From Vibrio hannami (GTDB taxonomy: Bacteria; Pseudomonadota; Gammaproteobacteria; Enterobacterales; Vibrionaceae), in NCBI RefSeq assembly GCF_029589055.1, contig NZ_JARQZP010000003.1:1798001-1862000 (forward strand): a DNA stretch of 64,000 nt, read 5' to 3'. The notes below the pieces were generated by a model. The model did no database searches. It was given only the letters and a program-made list of their open reading frames with translations, and had not been told where the DNA came from. Numbering within the stretch: position 1 is the first letter of the stretch; the number at the start of each line of letters is the position of its first letter. Made by a program: the position numbers and the translations under genes. Positions 55,293 to 64,000 of the stretch are shown here, one piece after another.

Positions 55293-55422
55293 ACTGGCAT
55301 TTTGTAATTGATATCTTTGATTGGTATTACACTAACGCATGTATACAATGAAAAAGGATCATTTGATACATAATGATAAGCCCCTTAATATGCGCCCACC
55401 TTTTCACACTCTGTAAAGACGT

Positions 55423-55602
55423 ATGTTTTCTCAATCTCTTCCGGCACAGCTACTTAGAATGCTGGTGCTGCTAATTGTTACCCTGATAGCCGTTCATCAC
55501 TCGGAGCCTTTGCTGAATCTGCTGGCCGAGCAGGGGATGGGCAGCGGTTGTCATCAGAACAGCAGTAAATCCGAGAATCACCACGCACACCATCATCACT
55601 AA
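55423..55602 (+). CDS. Small membrane protein with a His-rich C-terminus
   Basis: A 59-residue frame: a hydrophobic segment LLRMLVLLIVTLIAV (residues 10–24), then HHSEPLLNLLAEQG, a single Cys next to His (GCHQ) and the tail ENHHAHHHH before the stop. The MFS gene begins 14 nt later with GAGAACC between. The orientation and spacing fit a two-gene operon. The His-rich end suggests metal contact. It resembles no family I recognise, and no canonical Shine-Dalgarno is seen. Confidence 0.55.
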   Translation: MFSQSLPAQLLRMLVLLIVTLIAVHHSEPLLNLLAEQGMGSGCHQNSSKSENHHAHHHH

Positions 55603-55616
55603 GAGAACCATTTTTA

Positions 55617-56834
55617 ATGAGTATTTTTCGCTTTCCGCCTTTGGTATGGCTTGGCATTGGTATCCTGATTATCAGCCTAGGTATCCGCCAGTCTTTTGGT
55701 ATTTTTATGATGCCGGTTTCCGACTATTTTCACACCGGTCGTGAGCTGTTCAGCTTTGCGATTGCACTGCAAAACCTGTTGTTTGGTCTGTTTCAACCCT
55801 TTATTGGTATGATGGCCGATAAGTGGGGTGCGAAACGTGTGATCATCACCGGCGCATTTGCTTATGCGCTTGGACTGGGCCTGACGTCTATTACCGGTCA
55901 GGCTGATATGCTGTTTTTGTCTCTGGGTGTGCTGGTCGGCTTGGGGCTTAGCGCTACCAGCTATGTGATTATTTTAGGGGCGGTCGCCAAGGTAGTTCCG
56001 GCGCAGCATGCAGCTAAGGCCTTTGGTCTGACTACGGCCGCCGGATCGTTTGGCATGTTTGCGGTTATTCCGGGTGCCCAATTGCTTCTGGGCGAGTTTG
56101 GCTGGCAGAGCGCCCTGCAGGTGTTTGCTATGCTGTGCGGGCTGATCGTTGTGTTTGCGCTGTTTATCAAAAGCAGTAAACCGCAACAAGCTCAAGCCAA
56201 TGCCGCTACCGGCGGCGAACAGACACTGAAGGAGTCGCTCAGAGAAGCCTTCTCTCATAAGGGCTACTGGCTGATCCATGCGGGCTTTTTTGTGTGTGGT
56301 TTTCATGTCATGTTTATCGCCACTCACCTACCAAGTTATCTGGCGGACAAGAACCTTTCAGCGTCAACGGCAGCGATGGCGCTAGCTTATGTCGGTATTT
56401 TCAATATATTTGGTTCCTATTTCTGGGGGGTAATGGGGGACAGGTTCAATAAGCGCTACGTCATGTCCGCGCTCTATTTTATGCGCACCCTGGTGATCCT
56501 GGCGTTTGTTACTCTTCCGGTAACCGAGGCGACTGCAGCGCTGTTCGGCGGTGCTATCGGCTTCTGCTGGCTAGGTACAGTGCCACTGACTTCCGGCCTG
56601 GTCAGGCAGATCTTTGGCGCTCGTTATCTTTCCACTCTCTATGGCCTGGTGTTTCTGACTCATCAGGTGGGCAGTTTTCTCGGTGCCTGGGCCGGTGGTC
56701 GTATCTACGATTATTACGGTTCCTATGAGCCTATCTGGTGGTCTACTGTGGTACTGGCATTCTGCGCGGCGCTAATCCACTTCCCGATTGATGATCGGCC
56801 GGTTGTGCGACTGGCACAGGAAAAGTTTGCTTAG
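55617..56834 (+). CDS. MFS transporter (monocarboxylate/oxalate-formate-like)
   Basis: A 405-residue, 12-helix major-facilitator protein: GIRQSFGIFMMPVSDYFHTGRE, then GMMADKWGAKRVIITG as the loop 2–3 motif and the second-half equivalent GVMGDRFNKRYVM. The overall pattern follows the oxalate/formate-antiporter-like subfamily. Its DNA appears more GC-rich than the neighbours, and it lies between repeat copies, pointing to acquisition. Paired with a small His-rich protein. Substrate unknown. Confidence 0.88.
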   Translation: MSIFRFPPLVWLGIGILIISLGIRQSFGIFMMPVSDYFHTGRELFSFAIALQNLLFGLFQPFIGMMADKWGAKRVIITGAFAYALGLGLTSITGQADMLFLSLGVLVGLGLSATSYVIILGAVAKVVPAQHAAKAFGLTTAAGSFGMFAVIPGAQLLLGEFGWQSALQVFAMLCGLIVVFALFIKSSKPQQAQANAATGGEQTLKESLREAFSHKGYWLIHAGFFVCGFHVMFIATHLPSYLADKNLSASTAAMALAYVGIFNIFGSYFWGVMGDRFNKRYVMSALYFMRTLVILAFVTLPVTEATAALFGGAIGFCWLGTVPLTSGLVRQIFGARYLSTLYGLVFLTHQVGSFLGAWAGGRIYDYYGSYEPIWWSTVVLAFCAALIHFPIDDRPVVRLAQEKFA

Positions 56835-56842
56835 CAAAAAAA

Positions 56843-56866
56843 CCTGAGTGTGAGTGGACACTCAGG
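56843..56866. terminator. Hairpin behind the MFS gene
   Basis: CCTGAGTGT pairs with ACACTCAGG around a 6-nt loop. No T-run follows on the forward strand; an A-run precedes it. Confidence 0.45.
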
Positions 56867-57082
56867 TAAATAAAGGCAAGAGTATGGGTACCAGGTTAAA
56901 CTGATGCTCGCATAATCATGCAAGTTTACTTGAGGTCAGAAAGCGAAAATGGACAAAAGTAAGTTAGAGCAAAAGGGGGTCATCCACCTAATTTGACAGA
57001 TGGCTACCAAGTCTCTGTTGCTTGAACAAAACGTTGGAAGTAGAAATATGGTCACCAAAAGCGTTTATTGTCGGAGACCACT

Positions 57083-57276
57083 ATGCATCGCGTAAAACAA
57101 CTACTAGTTGCTTCACTCATGCTTCTAAATTACAACGAACAAGTTGGTGAGGTTTAAGCCATGCTCAAAGCACTCAACAAGCTAAGGTGGATAGGTATGT
57201 ACGAAATTCAGTGTATGGTTTAAAACACGAACTATCGAGCTGGTGTTTGTGCTTGAGCTGTAACTATGTAATAACC
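57083..57276 (+). pseudogene. Decayed coding remnant with three in-frame stops
   Basis: One frame reads MHRVKQLLVASLMLLNYNEQ, VGEV, stop, AMLKALNKLRWIGMYEIQ, CMV, stop, NTNYRAGVCA, stop. Continuous protein-like text across stops suggests a degraded gene, perhaps of an insertion sequence. Family not recognised. The rest of 56870–57409 shows nothing clear except the repeat fragment near 56950. Confidence 0.35.
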
Positions 57277-57409
57277 CCACCGACCATCGCAAAAATCACC
57301 CCTGATTAGACCAAAAACAGACATGTTTTTTCCAAGGTGATTCCCCTATATTTGACCTATAAACTTAACGCAATTATCAATTATCACCGAAAGAAGTAGA
57401 GGGATAGCA

Positions 57410-58576
57410 ATGGATTCAGAGAAAACGTGGGCAAATGATGCTTGGAAAAGTGTGTTTGAGAAAGTCAAATTTACCAGCGAAGACATTTCAGTACAGTTTC
57501 CTTCCATGACATCGGAGGGTCATTATGAAGATACCCACGCACCTTGGGCGTGGGTTGTCGGCTTTTGGCCTGGCCTGCTATGGTTGCTGTATGAGAAAGA
57601 GCACTACCAACCGTTCAAAGACATTGCAATAGCACGTGAGAAGACCATGGATGGCCCACTTGATGAATATGTCAATATCCACCATGATGTTGGCTTTATG
57701 TGGCAACTAACTTCGATCAAACAGTATGAATTGTTTGGCAACGAGCGCTCTAAAAATCGCGCACTTAGAGCCGCAAGTCATTTGGCGAGCCGATTTAACA
57801 TTAATGGGCGTTTCTTAACTGCTTGGAACAAGAATGATGTAAGTGCTGCAGACCCGAGAGGTTTGAGTATTATCGACAGCATGATGAACTTGCCTCTTTT
57901 GTACTGGGCTGCCGATCAACTCGATGCACCGCGGTTCAAACTGATTGCCATGGCGCATGCTGATACAGTGCTTAAAGAGTTTATTCGGCCAGATGGTTCA
58001 GTAAGGCATATGGTTGAGTTTGACTATATGACTGGCGATGTAAAGAGTTACTACGGTGGTCAAGGCTACAATGAGGACTCAGCTTGGAGTAGAGGCGCAT
58101 CGTGGGCGGTTCATGGTTGTGCACTAAGTTATAAATATACCAAAGAGCCAAGATACCTTGAAGCAGCCATGAGAACCGCTGATTTCTTTATTGATCAGTT
58201 ACCAGAAGATTCAGTCCCACATTGGGACTTTAGAGCTCCGAGGGATGAAAATACGCCAAGAGATACCTCGGCCGCAGCGTGTGCTGCGAGCGGTATGCTT
58301 CTTATTTCTGAACTTGTTGAAGATGAAACAAAGAAAGCTCACTATTTTGATGCTGCTAATCGAATCCTCAAGAGTCTGTACGACAACTACTGTACAGTAG
58401 GTGATGATACCCAGCAGGGAATCTTAACAGGAGGAGCGTTCAACTGCCCTAAAGGCTTAGGTGTAAATTGCTCACTTATATATGGTGATTACTACTTTGT
58501 AGAAGCTCTATCTAAACTGGTGACAAAACTATCTGTTGAGAAAAAAGAAACGTTCGCCCAAGAAACTGTGGTGTGA
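57410..58576 (+). CDS. GH88-type unsaturated uronyl hydrolase
   Basis: A 388-residue (alpha/alpha)6-barrel glycoside hydrolase. HHDVGFMW near residue 98 carries the first family Asp, and LSIIDSMMNLPLLYWA near 155 the second; DENTPRDTSAAACAASGML matches the family's C-terminal half. GH88 enzymes hydrate and cleave the unsaturated uronic acid left by polysaccharide lyases. AGAGGGA precedes the ATG. No signal peptide, so it acts in the cytoplasm on imported oligosaccharides. It likely served with rhamnose genes (see 63037) in pectin- or ulvan-type use. Confidence 0.9.
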   Translation: MDSEKTWANDAWKSVFEKVKFTSEDISVQFPSMTSEGHYEDTHAPWAWVVGFWPGLLWLLYEKEHYQPFKDIAIAREKTMDGPLDEYVNIHHDVGFMWQLTSIKQYELFGNERSKNRALRAASHLASRFNINGRFLTAWNKNDVSAADPRGLSIIDSMMNLPLLYWAADQLDAPRFKLIAMAHADTVLKEFIRPDGSVRHMVEFDYMTGDVKSYYGGQGYNEDSAWSRGASWAVHGCALSYKYTKEPRYLEAAMRTADFFIDQLPEDSVPHWDFRAPRDENTPRDTSAAACAASGMLLISELVEDETKKAHYFDAANRILKSLYDNYCTVGDDTQQGILTGGAFNCPKGLGVNCSLIYGDYYFVEALSKLVTKLSVEKKETFAQETVV

Positions 58577-58623
58577 TGTTAGTAATGTTGAGTATATTCT
58601 AAGCTACAAGTTATGAATATGAG

Positions 58624-58652
58624 CGCCTGATATAGAGTATCGGGCGTTTTTG
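58624..58652 (+). terminator. Intrinsic terminator behind the GH88 gene
   Basis: CGCCTGATA pairs with TATCGGGCG (one G-T wobble) around a 5-nt loop and is followed by five Ts. The remaining sequence to 58950 shows no gene. Confidence 0.8.
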
Positions 58653-58950
58653 TATCGAGTTGGTATTGGAATGGTGCTTGATTGTCGTATTTTCTATGGC
58701 GAGCATTTGTTTAACGAAACCAACCTCACAAGATGTTAGCGAGTGAGGGCGTCTGCTCGAATGGTAAGCATCTTATATTCACCTAATACTAAACATGATT
58801 AAGGTAATGACTTTAAATTAAACATCTTGTTAAATCGATACATAAAGATGTAGCGTCAACTGAAAGCTCTATTGTATTACATTAAGTCAATAAAATTATT
58901 CTGGAATAATTAACAACACACAAAGTCATTATAGATAAAGTTACTAAGTA

Positions 58951-60279
58951 CTGAGGAATCCCCTGATGATTTAGATAAAAATCATCACGTTAAGGTAGAT
59001 GCACATCTTGTCATGTGATCAAATGGTTTCGCCAAAAAACAATAACCAAACAACAAGATGCGCGAACTCAATATCTTACATGACTCTCTCTACAAATTCT
59101 GCCCCGAACTGCACTTAAAGCGACTTAATAGCTTGATGTTAGCTTGCCGCGCATTGCTTGATAGCAAAACCCTTACGCTCACTGAACTCGGTCGCAACTT
59201 ACCCTGCCAAGCTAGAACTAAGCACAACATAAAGCGGATGGATCGCCTTTTAGGTAACCATCACCTACATCAAGAGAGACTCGCCGTTTACCGTTGGCAT
59301 GCTAGCTTTATTTGTGCGGGCAACCCCATGCCAGTGGTTCTCGTCGATTGGTCTGATATCCGTGAACACAAGAGACTTATGGTGCTACGCGCATCAGTGG
59401 CGCTACAAGGCCGTTCGGTCACTCTATATGAAAAGGCCTTTCCACTTTCAAAACAGTGTTCTAAGTCTGCTCATGATCAGTTTTTATCTGACCTGGCAAG
59501 CATTTTACCTTCTGATGTGACCCCACTTATTATCAGTGATGCTGGATTTAAAGTGCCGTGGTACAAATCCGTTGAAGAACACGGATGGTACTGGTTGAGT
59601 CGAGTAAGAGGTAAAGTGCAATTTGCTGAACTAGGTGCCGAAAATTGGCAGCCAGTCAGTAGCTTACATAGCAAAGCCTCTAGCAGAGCCAAAAGTCTTG
59701 GTTATCAAAAACTGACCAAAAGTAATGCCATCAACTGCCAAATAGCGCTGTATAGAGCATTGCCTAAAGGTCGCAAGAATCAGCGTTCTACCCGAACAAA
59801 CTGTCACCATCCATCGCCCAAGGTGTACTCTGACTCAGCAAAGGAGCCATGGGTATTGGCAACTAACTTACCAACGGCGACTCGTACTCCCAAGCAGTTG
59901 GTGAGGCTTTACGCGAAGCGCATGCAGATAGAGGAAACCTTCCGAGACTTAAAGAGTCCCGCTTACGGATTAGGCCTACGTCAAAGCCGCACTAGTTGCC
60001 CCAAAAGGTTCGATATTATTTTGCTGATAGCTTTAATGCTGCAACTCATGTTTTGGCTGGCAGGAATACATGCACAGCAACAAGGGGGGGACAGGCACTT
60101 TCAAGCGAATACAGTCAGAAATCGAAATGTCCTGTCTACCGTTCGATTAGGTATGGAAGTCCTCAGAAGACCAGACTACGAGATTACGACTCAACACCTC
60201 TTCGCAGCGGCGGTGGATTTAGCTGAGCAGCTCATGAAAGCTGGCTATGCACTGGGGGATTTATGAGGGGATCCCTCAG
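58951..60279 (+). mobile_element. IS10-like insertion sequence (IS4 family), complete
   Basis: The element is 1329 bp, the size I recall for IS10. Its ends are inverted (CTGAGGAATCCCCTGATGAT at the left, complement of CTGAGGGATCCCCTCATAAA at the right) and a perfect 9-bp target duplication TACTAAGTA flanks it (58942–58950 and 60280–60288). All features indicate a recent, intact insertion. Confidence 0.95.
59058..60266 (+). CDS. IS10-like transposase (IS4 family)
   Basis: A 402-residue DDE transposase very close to IS10 transposase from memory: ELNILHDSLYKFCPELHLKR at the N-terminus, VLVDWSDIREHKRLMVLRAS with the first Asp, PLIISDAGFKVPWYKSVE with the second Asp, and LYAKRMQIEETFRDLKS with the catalytic Glu of the YREK-type motif. 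It is intact and fills most of the element. Confidence 0.95.
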   Translation: MRELNILHDSLYKFCPELHLKRLNSLMLACRALLDSKTLTLTELGRNLPCQARTKHNIKRMDRLLGNHHLHQERLAVYRWHASFICAGNPMPVVLVDWSDIREHKRLMVLRASVALQGRSVTLYEKAFPLSKQCSKSAHDQFLSDLASILPSDVTPLIISDAGFKVPWYKSVEEHGWYWLSRVRGKVQFAELGAENWQPVSSLHSKASSRAKSLGYQKLTKSNAINCQIALYRALPKGRKNQRSTRTNCHHPSPKVYSDSAKEPWVLATNLPTATRTPKQLVRLYAKRMQIEETFRDLKSPAYGLGLRQSRTSCPKRFDIILLIALMLQLMFWLAGIHAQQQGGDRHFQANTVRNRNVLSTVRLGMEVLRRPDYEITTQHLFAAAVDLAEQLMKAGYALGDL

Positions 60280-60540
60280 TACTAAGTAAGAACGTTAACT
60301 AATACTTAATATATAGTATTACATTTCGATGCAAACTTTGATGTAGCAGTTACCAATTATTTACATTGTTTAGGGTGAGTAACCTAAGCAAAATATAAAT
60401 ACTTGCGCGTGAGTAAACCACTTAAATTAGGTGGCTTATTTAATTAAATACAAAACTAGGCGTGCAAGGATATATTTAAAAAATGTACTTAATTCCAACA
60501 TTAGGTGAAACATCATATGAAGAAAAACAGGATCTTACTA

Positions 60541-61636
60541 TACCCGTTCAACTTGAAGATGCAGGTTTGAGTAGCTGAAAATTATCCGTAATTCGAGATA
60601 CCAACGAGCCTGCAACTTCTGGTAGTGTCACATCGAAAAATTCTTTGATAGCGGAGATAAACTCTCTCTTGGATGAGAAGTAAACATTGTTCCGAGCATG
60701 CTCATTCATCACTTTCCAGAGCCGTTCTATCGGATTTAGGTTCGGACTGTATGGCGGTAAGTAGTGAAGCTCGATATTAAGTACTTTTGCTGCATCTTTC
60801 ACCAATTCAGTTCGATGATAGGCTGCGCCATCTAAGATCAGGTGTACTTTCTGCTCCAGTGGATAGTGCTCTTTCTTAAGTTTCCAAAGAAAGCGAACAA
60901 TACTCTCACTGTTGATGGTTTCATACGTTTCAGTGACCGTTGCACCAATGTTTTCCAGCGAAAGCGCACCGATTAGATTTAGGCGTGTACGGCTACCCGT
61001 TGTTTCAATGAGCTTGTCCTGACCCTTTCGAATCCAGCCATAACTCAGTTTTGTCGATTGAGTCGGATGGACAGCATCCATAAACAATACAGGAGCTTCG
61101 CTCGGCTTGAGGACGTTATTGTAAAACTCGACAAAGGCTTGCTGCATTTCTGGACAGAACTTATGAGGCACACCCTTTGGCATTTTTGTATGAGAACCCA
61201 TTGTGATGTAACCATTTATTCATACCCGCCACGCTATAGCGAATACCAAATTCTGCTTCTACAAAGGCAACGATTTGGTGAGTATGAAAGTAAGTGTTCT
61301 CAGCCAAATGCTCAATGAGCTGCATGGTTTGAGCAGCAGACATTCTGCTGTGGCTGCCACCATTTTCAGGCTTTAACTTCTCAGACTGGAAATAGTCATT
61401 GATATGACGTGCAACCGTAGTTTCATGAATACGAAGCGCCTGAGAAATCATTGCGTTGCTCCAGCCTTCAGAAGCAAGCAGAACCGCTTTGATACGGTCG
61501 CACACTCGACTGTCACGAGCGGAATCGTGCATCTGTTCGAGTTCTTGTTTCGTCTGTGGAGATAGCGTTACTTTCATAGTAGCGTAGCATGATCCTGTTT
61601 TTACGGAAAATCAAGCATCTTCAATGATCACGGGTA
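60541..61636 (-). mobile_element. IS630-family insertion sequence
   Basis: Terminal inverted repeats start TACCCGT and share TTGAAGATGC (left 60541–60562, right complement to 61636). A TA target duplication flanks the element (60539–60540, 61637–61638), the hallmark of IS630/mariner insertion. The 60289–60540 interval before it holds no clear gene. Confidence 0.9.
60548..61577 (-). pseudogene. IS630 family transposase in two frames
   Basis: The first frame (61577–61161) gives the HTH part: ELEQMHDSARDSRVCDRIKA, then NAMISQALRIHETTVARHIND, ending HHNGFSYKNAKGCAS. The second frame (from about 61200 to 60548) resumes TKMPKGVPHKFCPEM and carries the DDE triad: VLFMDAVHP, LILDGAAYH and LNPIERLWKVMNE. 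They join if one base is skipped in the CAAAAATG run near 61190. IS630 relatives sometimes use programmed frameshifting here; otherwise it is a lesion. Confidence 0.88.
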
Positions 61637-61655
61637 TATCATTATCGGTCCTCAC

Positions 61656-62900
61656 CCAGGGTGTCCGCATGAGTGTTTAGGATTTAACCATTGATTTAAA
61701 TCCGGCCACAAGGACTTGCTCTAAAAAAGCAGTTTTCATCATGCAGCGTTTCTGTTTCATTGGTACGCTAATCTTGGTTGGCTCGGCTCTGAGCATGTTG
61801 AGGGCCATATGCCTTAATCCTGCCAAGTTTTCAGCCGCGTTTTCTCGATAGATCTGGCAGGCATCTTCCCGCATGCTCACGTCTAAAATCCAGTGCATTG
61901 ACTCAATGCCCCAGTGGGCTCGGATAGCACTTCCTGCCTGCTCTGGAGACAGCTTGGCTGAACTGATGTAGTAGCGGTATTCCAACTCTGGCTCTTTGCC
62001 TTTTGCCGCACGGTAGTTTTCAACCATCACAATACAGGTCAGCCCAATCCACGTAGAAAAGTCCCCCTCCAACTCACTGGCATCCAGTACATGACAAGTT
62101 CGCGCTTCAACCCGACTTTTCTGTTTCTCGATTTGACATGTCGCTTTGTCTACTGGTGCACGACGATATGGAGCAAATGCGGCCTGTATGGCTTTCGCTA
62201 ATGTGCCCTGATTACCCTTAACAGCCAACAAGTAATCCCCGCCCTTGCTAGTGATCGCCTTGGCTATCTTGGTCTGACAGGCCATCGCATCAATCGTTAC
62301 AATGGCACCTCGCAAGTCGAGCATAGTAATCAGTGCTGGAATCGCGGTAATTTCATTGCTCTTACTATCGGTTTTGAGCTGGCCTAGTACCAGTTGGTTA
62401 GCATTGGCGTAAGCACTGACCATGTGGATGGTGCTTTGTCTGTCGTTTCTGTCATAGGAGCCACGTAAGGTCTTGCCGTCAATGGAAACTACCTCACCAC
62501 CGGTCAACTTGTGCACCGCTTTCATCCAGGATAGGAAGCAGTCACGAAATTCAGCAGGGTCGATACTTGCAATAAGACAAGCAAAGGTATCATCAACGGG
62601 TACCCCTTTTTCAAACAGGCCCTGTTTCAGAAACCACTCGTGGTGACCAAGAACGTACTCGCGAATATCGGTCCAGCCTTGGCCTCCGGCTATAACCGCA
62701 CATATCGAACCAAATAAAATATCAAACAGTGGGTAGTCCACTTTTGCACTTTGTCGTTCGTCACGGATGATGCTGAAATGTTCTTTGATAGTGTCGATTT
62801 TCATGGTCACTCCTCAAAAGAGGAGCATAAGATCATACTCGGCTCGTCAGGTCAATTTTGACCTGAAATTGATCAGAAAACGTTCATGATCTTGCCCTGG
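61656..62900 (-). mobile_element. ISAs1-family insertion sequence
   Basis: The 1245-bp element starts CCAGGG and ends CCCTGG with imperfect inverted repeats that include CATGA. An 8-bp duplication GTCCTCAC flanks it (61648–61655 and 62901–62908). It lies 19 nt from the IS630 element. Confidence 0.9.
61677..62810 (-). CDS. ISAs1 family transposase
   Basis: A 377-residue transposase of the ISAs1/H-repeat type: YPLFDILFGSICAVIAGGQGW, GEVVSIDGKTLRGSYDR, GAIVTIDAMACQTKIAKAI, YLLAVKGNQGTL and IRAHWGIESMHWILDVSMRED contain the DDE residues and usual motifs. The frame is intact. Confidence 0.93.
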   Translation of the reverse strand: MTMKIDTIKEHFSIIRDERQSAKVDYPLFDILFGSICAVIAGGQGWTDIREYVLGHHEWFLKQGLFEKGVPVDDTFACLIASIDPAEFRDCFLSWMKAVHKLTGGEVVSIDGKTLRGSYDRNDRQSTIHMVSAYANANQLVLGQLKTDSKSNEITAIPALITMLDLRGAIVTIDAMACQTKIAKAITSKGGDYLLAVKGNQGTLAKAIQAAFAPYRRAPVDKATCQIEKQKSRVEARTCHVLDASELEGDFSTWIGLTCIVMVENYRAAKGKEPELEYRYYISSAKLSPEQAGSAIRAHWGIESMHWILDVSMREDACQIYRENAAENLAGLRHMALNMLRAEPTKISVPMKQKRCMMKTAFLEQVLVAGFKSMVKS

Positions 62901-63036
62901 GTCCTCACCTGAATTAGGGAATTACGCCGAGTATTAAGCGCATACAATATAAGTGACGTTATATTTATTTTATCAAGAACTATTACCACAAAAAACGCGT
63001 ACTATTGCAGTAAAAAATGTCAATATTTGCAGAAAT

Positions 63037-64000
63037 CTACACTTCGCTACATTCAATAATTTTTTTAGCGCTATAAATGTCCGAAACCTCTTCCATAGCA
63101 ATCATCTGGGAAACTATGTTACCTATACCCGTGGCCTCAACTGGGCCAACAATTATGTTACAACCTGTTTCTTCTTCTATTAATTCATTGAGAAAATCGT
63201 TCTTACACCCGCCACCAATAATATTAATAGTTCTGATATTCTGCCCAGTTATTTCTGACATTTCATCAATATACTTTTTGTAACAAATAGCTAAACTACG
63301 GTAGACGCATACGCTAACTTCCCCGACTGTCGAAGGTGGTGTTTGGCCAGATTCCCTACAATAATTAACAATTTCTTCTATCATGTTGTCGTTTATAAAA
63401 AATCTTTGGTCATTGACATCAATAATGGACGCAAAGTCCTTAGCCTCCCTTGCTAGATTAACGAGTTCCGAAAATGAGTATCGATGGTCAAGGTTGCGGG
63501 ACACTTCTTGGACAATCCACAAACCCATAATATTCTTTAGAAACCGGTAGCGTTTATCTACTCCACCCTCATTAGTAAAGTTTTTTAGTCTTGACTGTTC
63601 ACTAACGATTGGCTGTAGTAGTTCCTTGCCTAATAAGGACCAAGTTCCCGAACTGAGAATAACGCCGCTATCTTCTATATTTAGGCTACTTGCAATAAAT
63701 GACGCCCCGGTGTCATGAGTCGGTGGTAGAATCACTTCACAATCAAAGGCAAGTTCGTCGACTAACGCTTGCTTTAGATTACCGACTTTTGATAGAGGAG
63801 GTAAAACTTCATGAAATACCTCTTTTTTTAGTCCGACAAATTCGATAAGTTCCTCATCCCATCTGTTGGTCTCTATGTTATACAGTTGTGTCGTAGTAGC
63901 ATTTGTATACTCGTTTACTTTTTTCCCAGTCAACAAGTAGTTTAAATAATCAGGGATCATGAGGAATGATTTGGCTTGGCACTTAGTTTCGTCGGAGAGC
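63037..64000 (-). CDS. rhaB: Rhamnulokinase, FGGY family (partial, C-terminal part)
   Basis: The frame is open to the window edge, so the N-terminus lies outside; about 321 residues are present, ending CSEV. It shows IPDYLNYLLTGK and EYTNATTTQLYN, then PPTHDTGASFIASSLNIEDSGVILSSGTWSLLG and TINIIGGGCKNDFLNELIEEETGCNI, as in L-rhamnulokinase, which phosphorylates L-rhamnulose. With a terminal ISAs1 insertion downstream and a GH88 gene nearby, it belongs to a rhamnose/uronate pathway. Other FGGY kinases are possible but the motifs fit rhaB best. Confidence 0.85.
   Translation of the reverse strand, partial: LSDETKCQAKSFLMIPDYLNYLLTGKKVNEYTNATTTQLYNIETNRWDEELIEFVGLKKEVFHEVLPPLSKVGNLKQALVDELAFDCEVILPPTHDTGASFIASSLNIEDSGVILSSGTWSLLGKELLQPIVSEQSRLKNFTNEGGVDKRYRFLKNIMGLWIVQEVSRNLDHRYSFSELVNLAREAKDFASIIDVNDQRFFINDNMIEEIVNYCRESGQTPPSTVGEVSVCVYRSLAICYKKYIDEMSEITGQNIRTINIIGGGCKNDFLNELIEEETGCNIIVGPVEATGIGNIVSQMIAMEEVSDIYSAKKIIECSEV

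Noticed and set aside
58951..60279. Composite Tn10-like transposon
   Set aside because: Only one IS10-like copy, with its own 9-bp duplication, is present; no second copy or resistance gene lies nearby.
1..64000. CRISPR array or restriction/anti-phage operon
   Set aside because: No regularly spaced direct repeats and no nuclease, methylase or helicase genes were recognised.

Overview
This is a gammaproteobacterial chromosome segment, most probably from a marine Vibrio or a close relative. The evidence is an mdtL–yidZ pair, a betaine-type BCCT carrier, many small oxidoreductases under LysR/AraC control, dCache chemoreceptor and GGDEF genes, moderate GC and several insertion sequences. The genus is an inference from protein resemblance; no rRNA or tRNA gene is visible.

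Layout. 1–8.7 kb: a partial NorM-like MATE pump, a DUF1289 protein, an operon of two VOC-fold proteins and an old-yellow-enzyme reductase, a PhyH-type dioxygenase, AraC and XRE regulators, an SDR divergent from a quinone-reductase/NTF2 fusion, and a small secreted protein. 8.8–15.1 kb: a six-gene operon (two permeases, a family-5 solute-binding protein, two ATPases of the peptide/nickel type, and a MATE pump) behind a Zur-like box; the first permease gene carries a frameshift. 15.4–31.5 kb: ordinary chromosomal genes (thioesterase, LysR units, small NTF2-fold proteins, two diguanylate cyclases, AEC and BCCT carriers, a HupE nickel permease, a chemoreceptor).

31.6–47.3 kb is the most unusual part. 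Two paralogous LysR genes bracket two YtcJ-like amidohydrolases (one Tat-exported, one Sec-exported), a class-C-type serine hydrolase, a C45-type N-terminal-nucleophile hydrolase, a pair of related unknown proteins, and a three-gene SPFH (HflK/HflC-like) operon whose first product fuses a cation-diffusion-facilitator membrane domain to an SPFH domain. Two genes share a 63-bp upstream element, and a palindromic motif recurs in front of two others, so parts of the cluster look co-regulated. Four genes here carry a nonsense or frameshift lesion.

47.4–64 kb: mdtL–yidZ, an AraC regulator and EamA exporters, then a mobile zone. It contains an IS110-family element with a possible bridge-RNA leader, full and partial copies of a dispersed ~117-bp repeat, a small His-rich membrane protein paired with an MFS carrier, a GH88 unsaturated-uronyl hydrolase, an IS10-like element with its target duplication, adjacent IS630 and ISAs1 elements, and the 3' part of a rhamnulokinase gene. 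GH88 plus rhamnulokinase suggests a rhamnose/uronate polysaccharide pathway invaded by insertion sequences.

Genes with single lesions, from 8.6 kb to 38.7 kb, are either true pseudogenes or sequence errors; the raw sequence cannot separate the two. Family assignments come from motif and sequence recognition without database searches.
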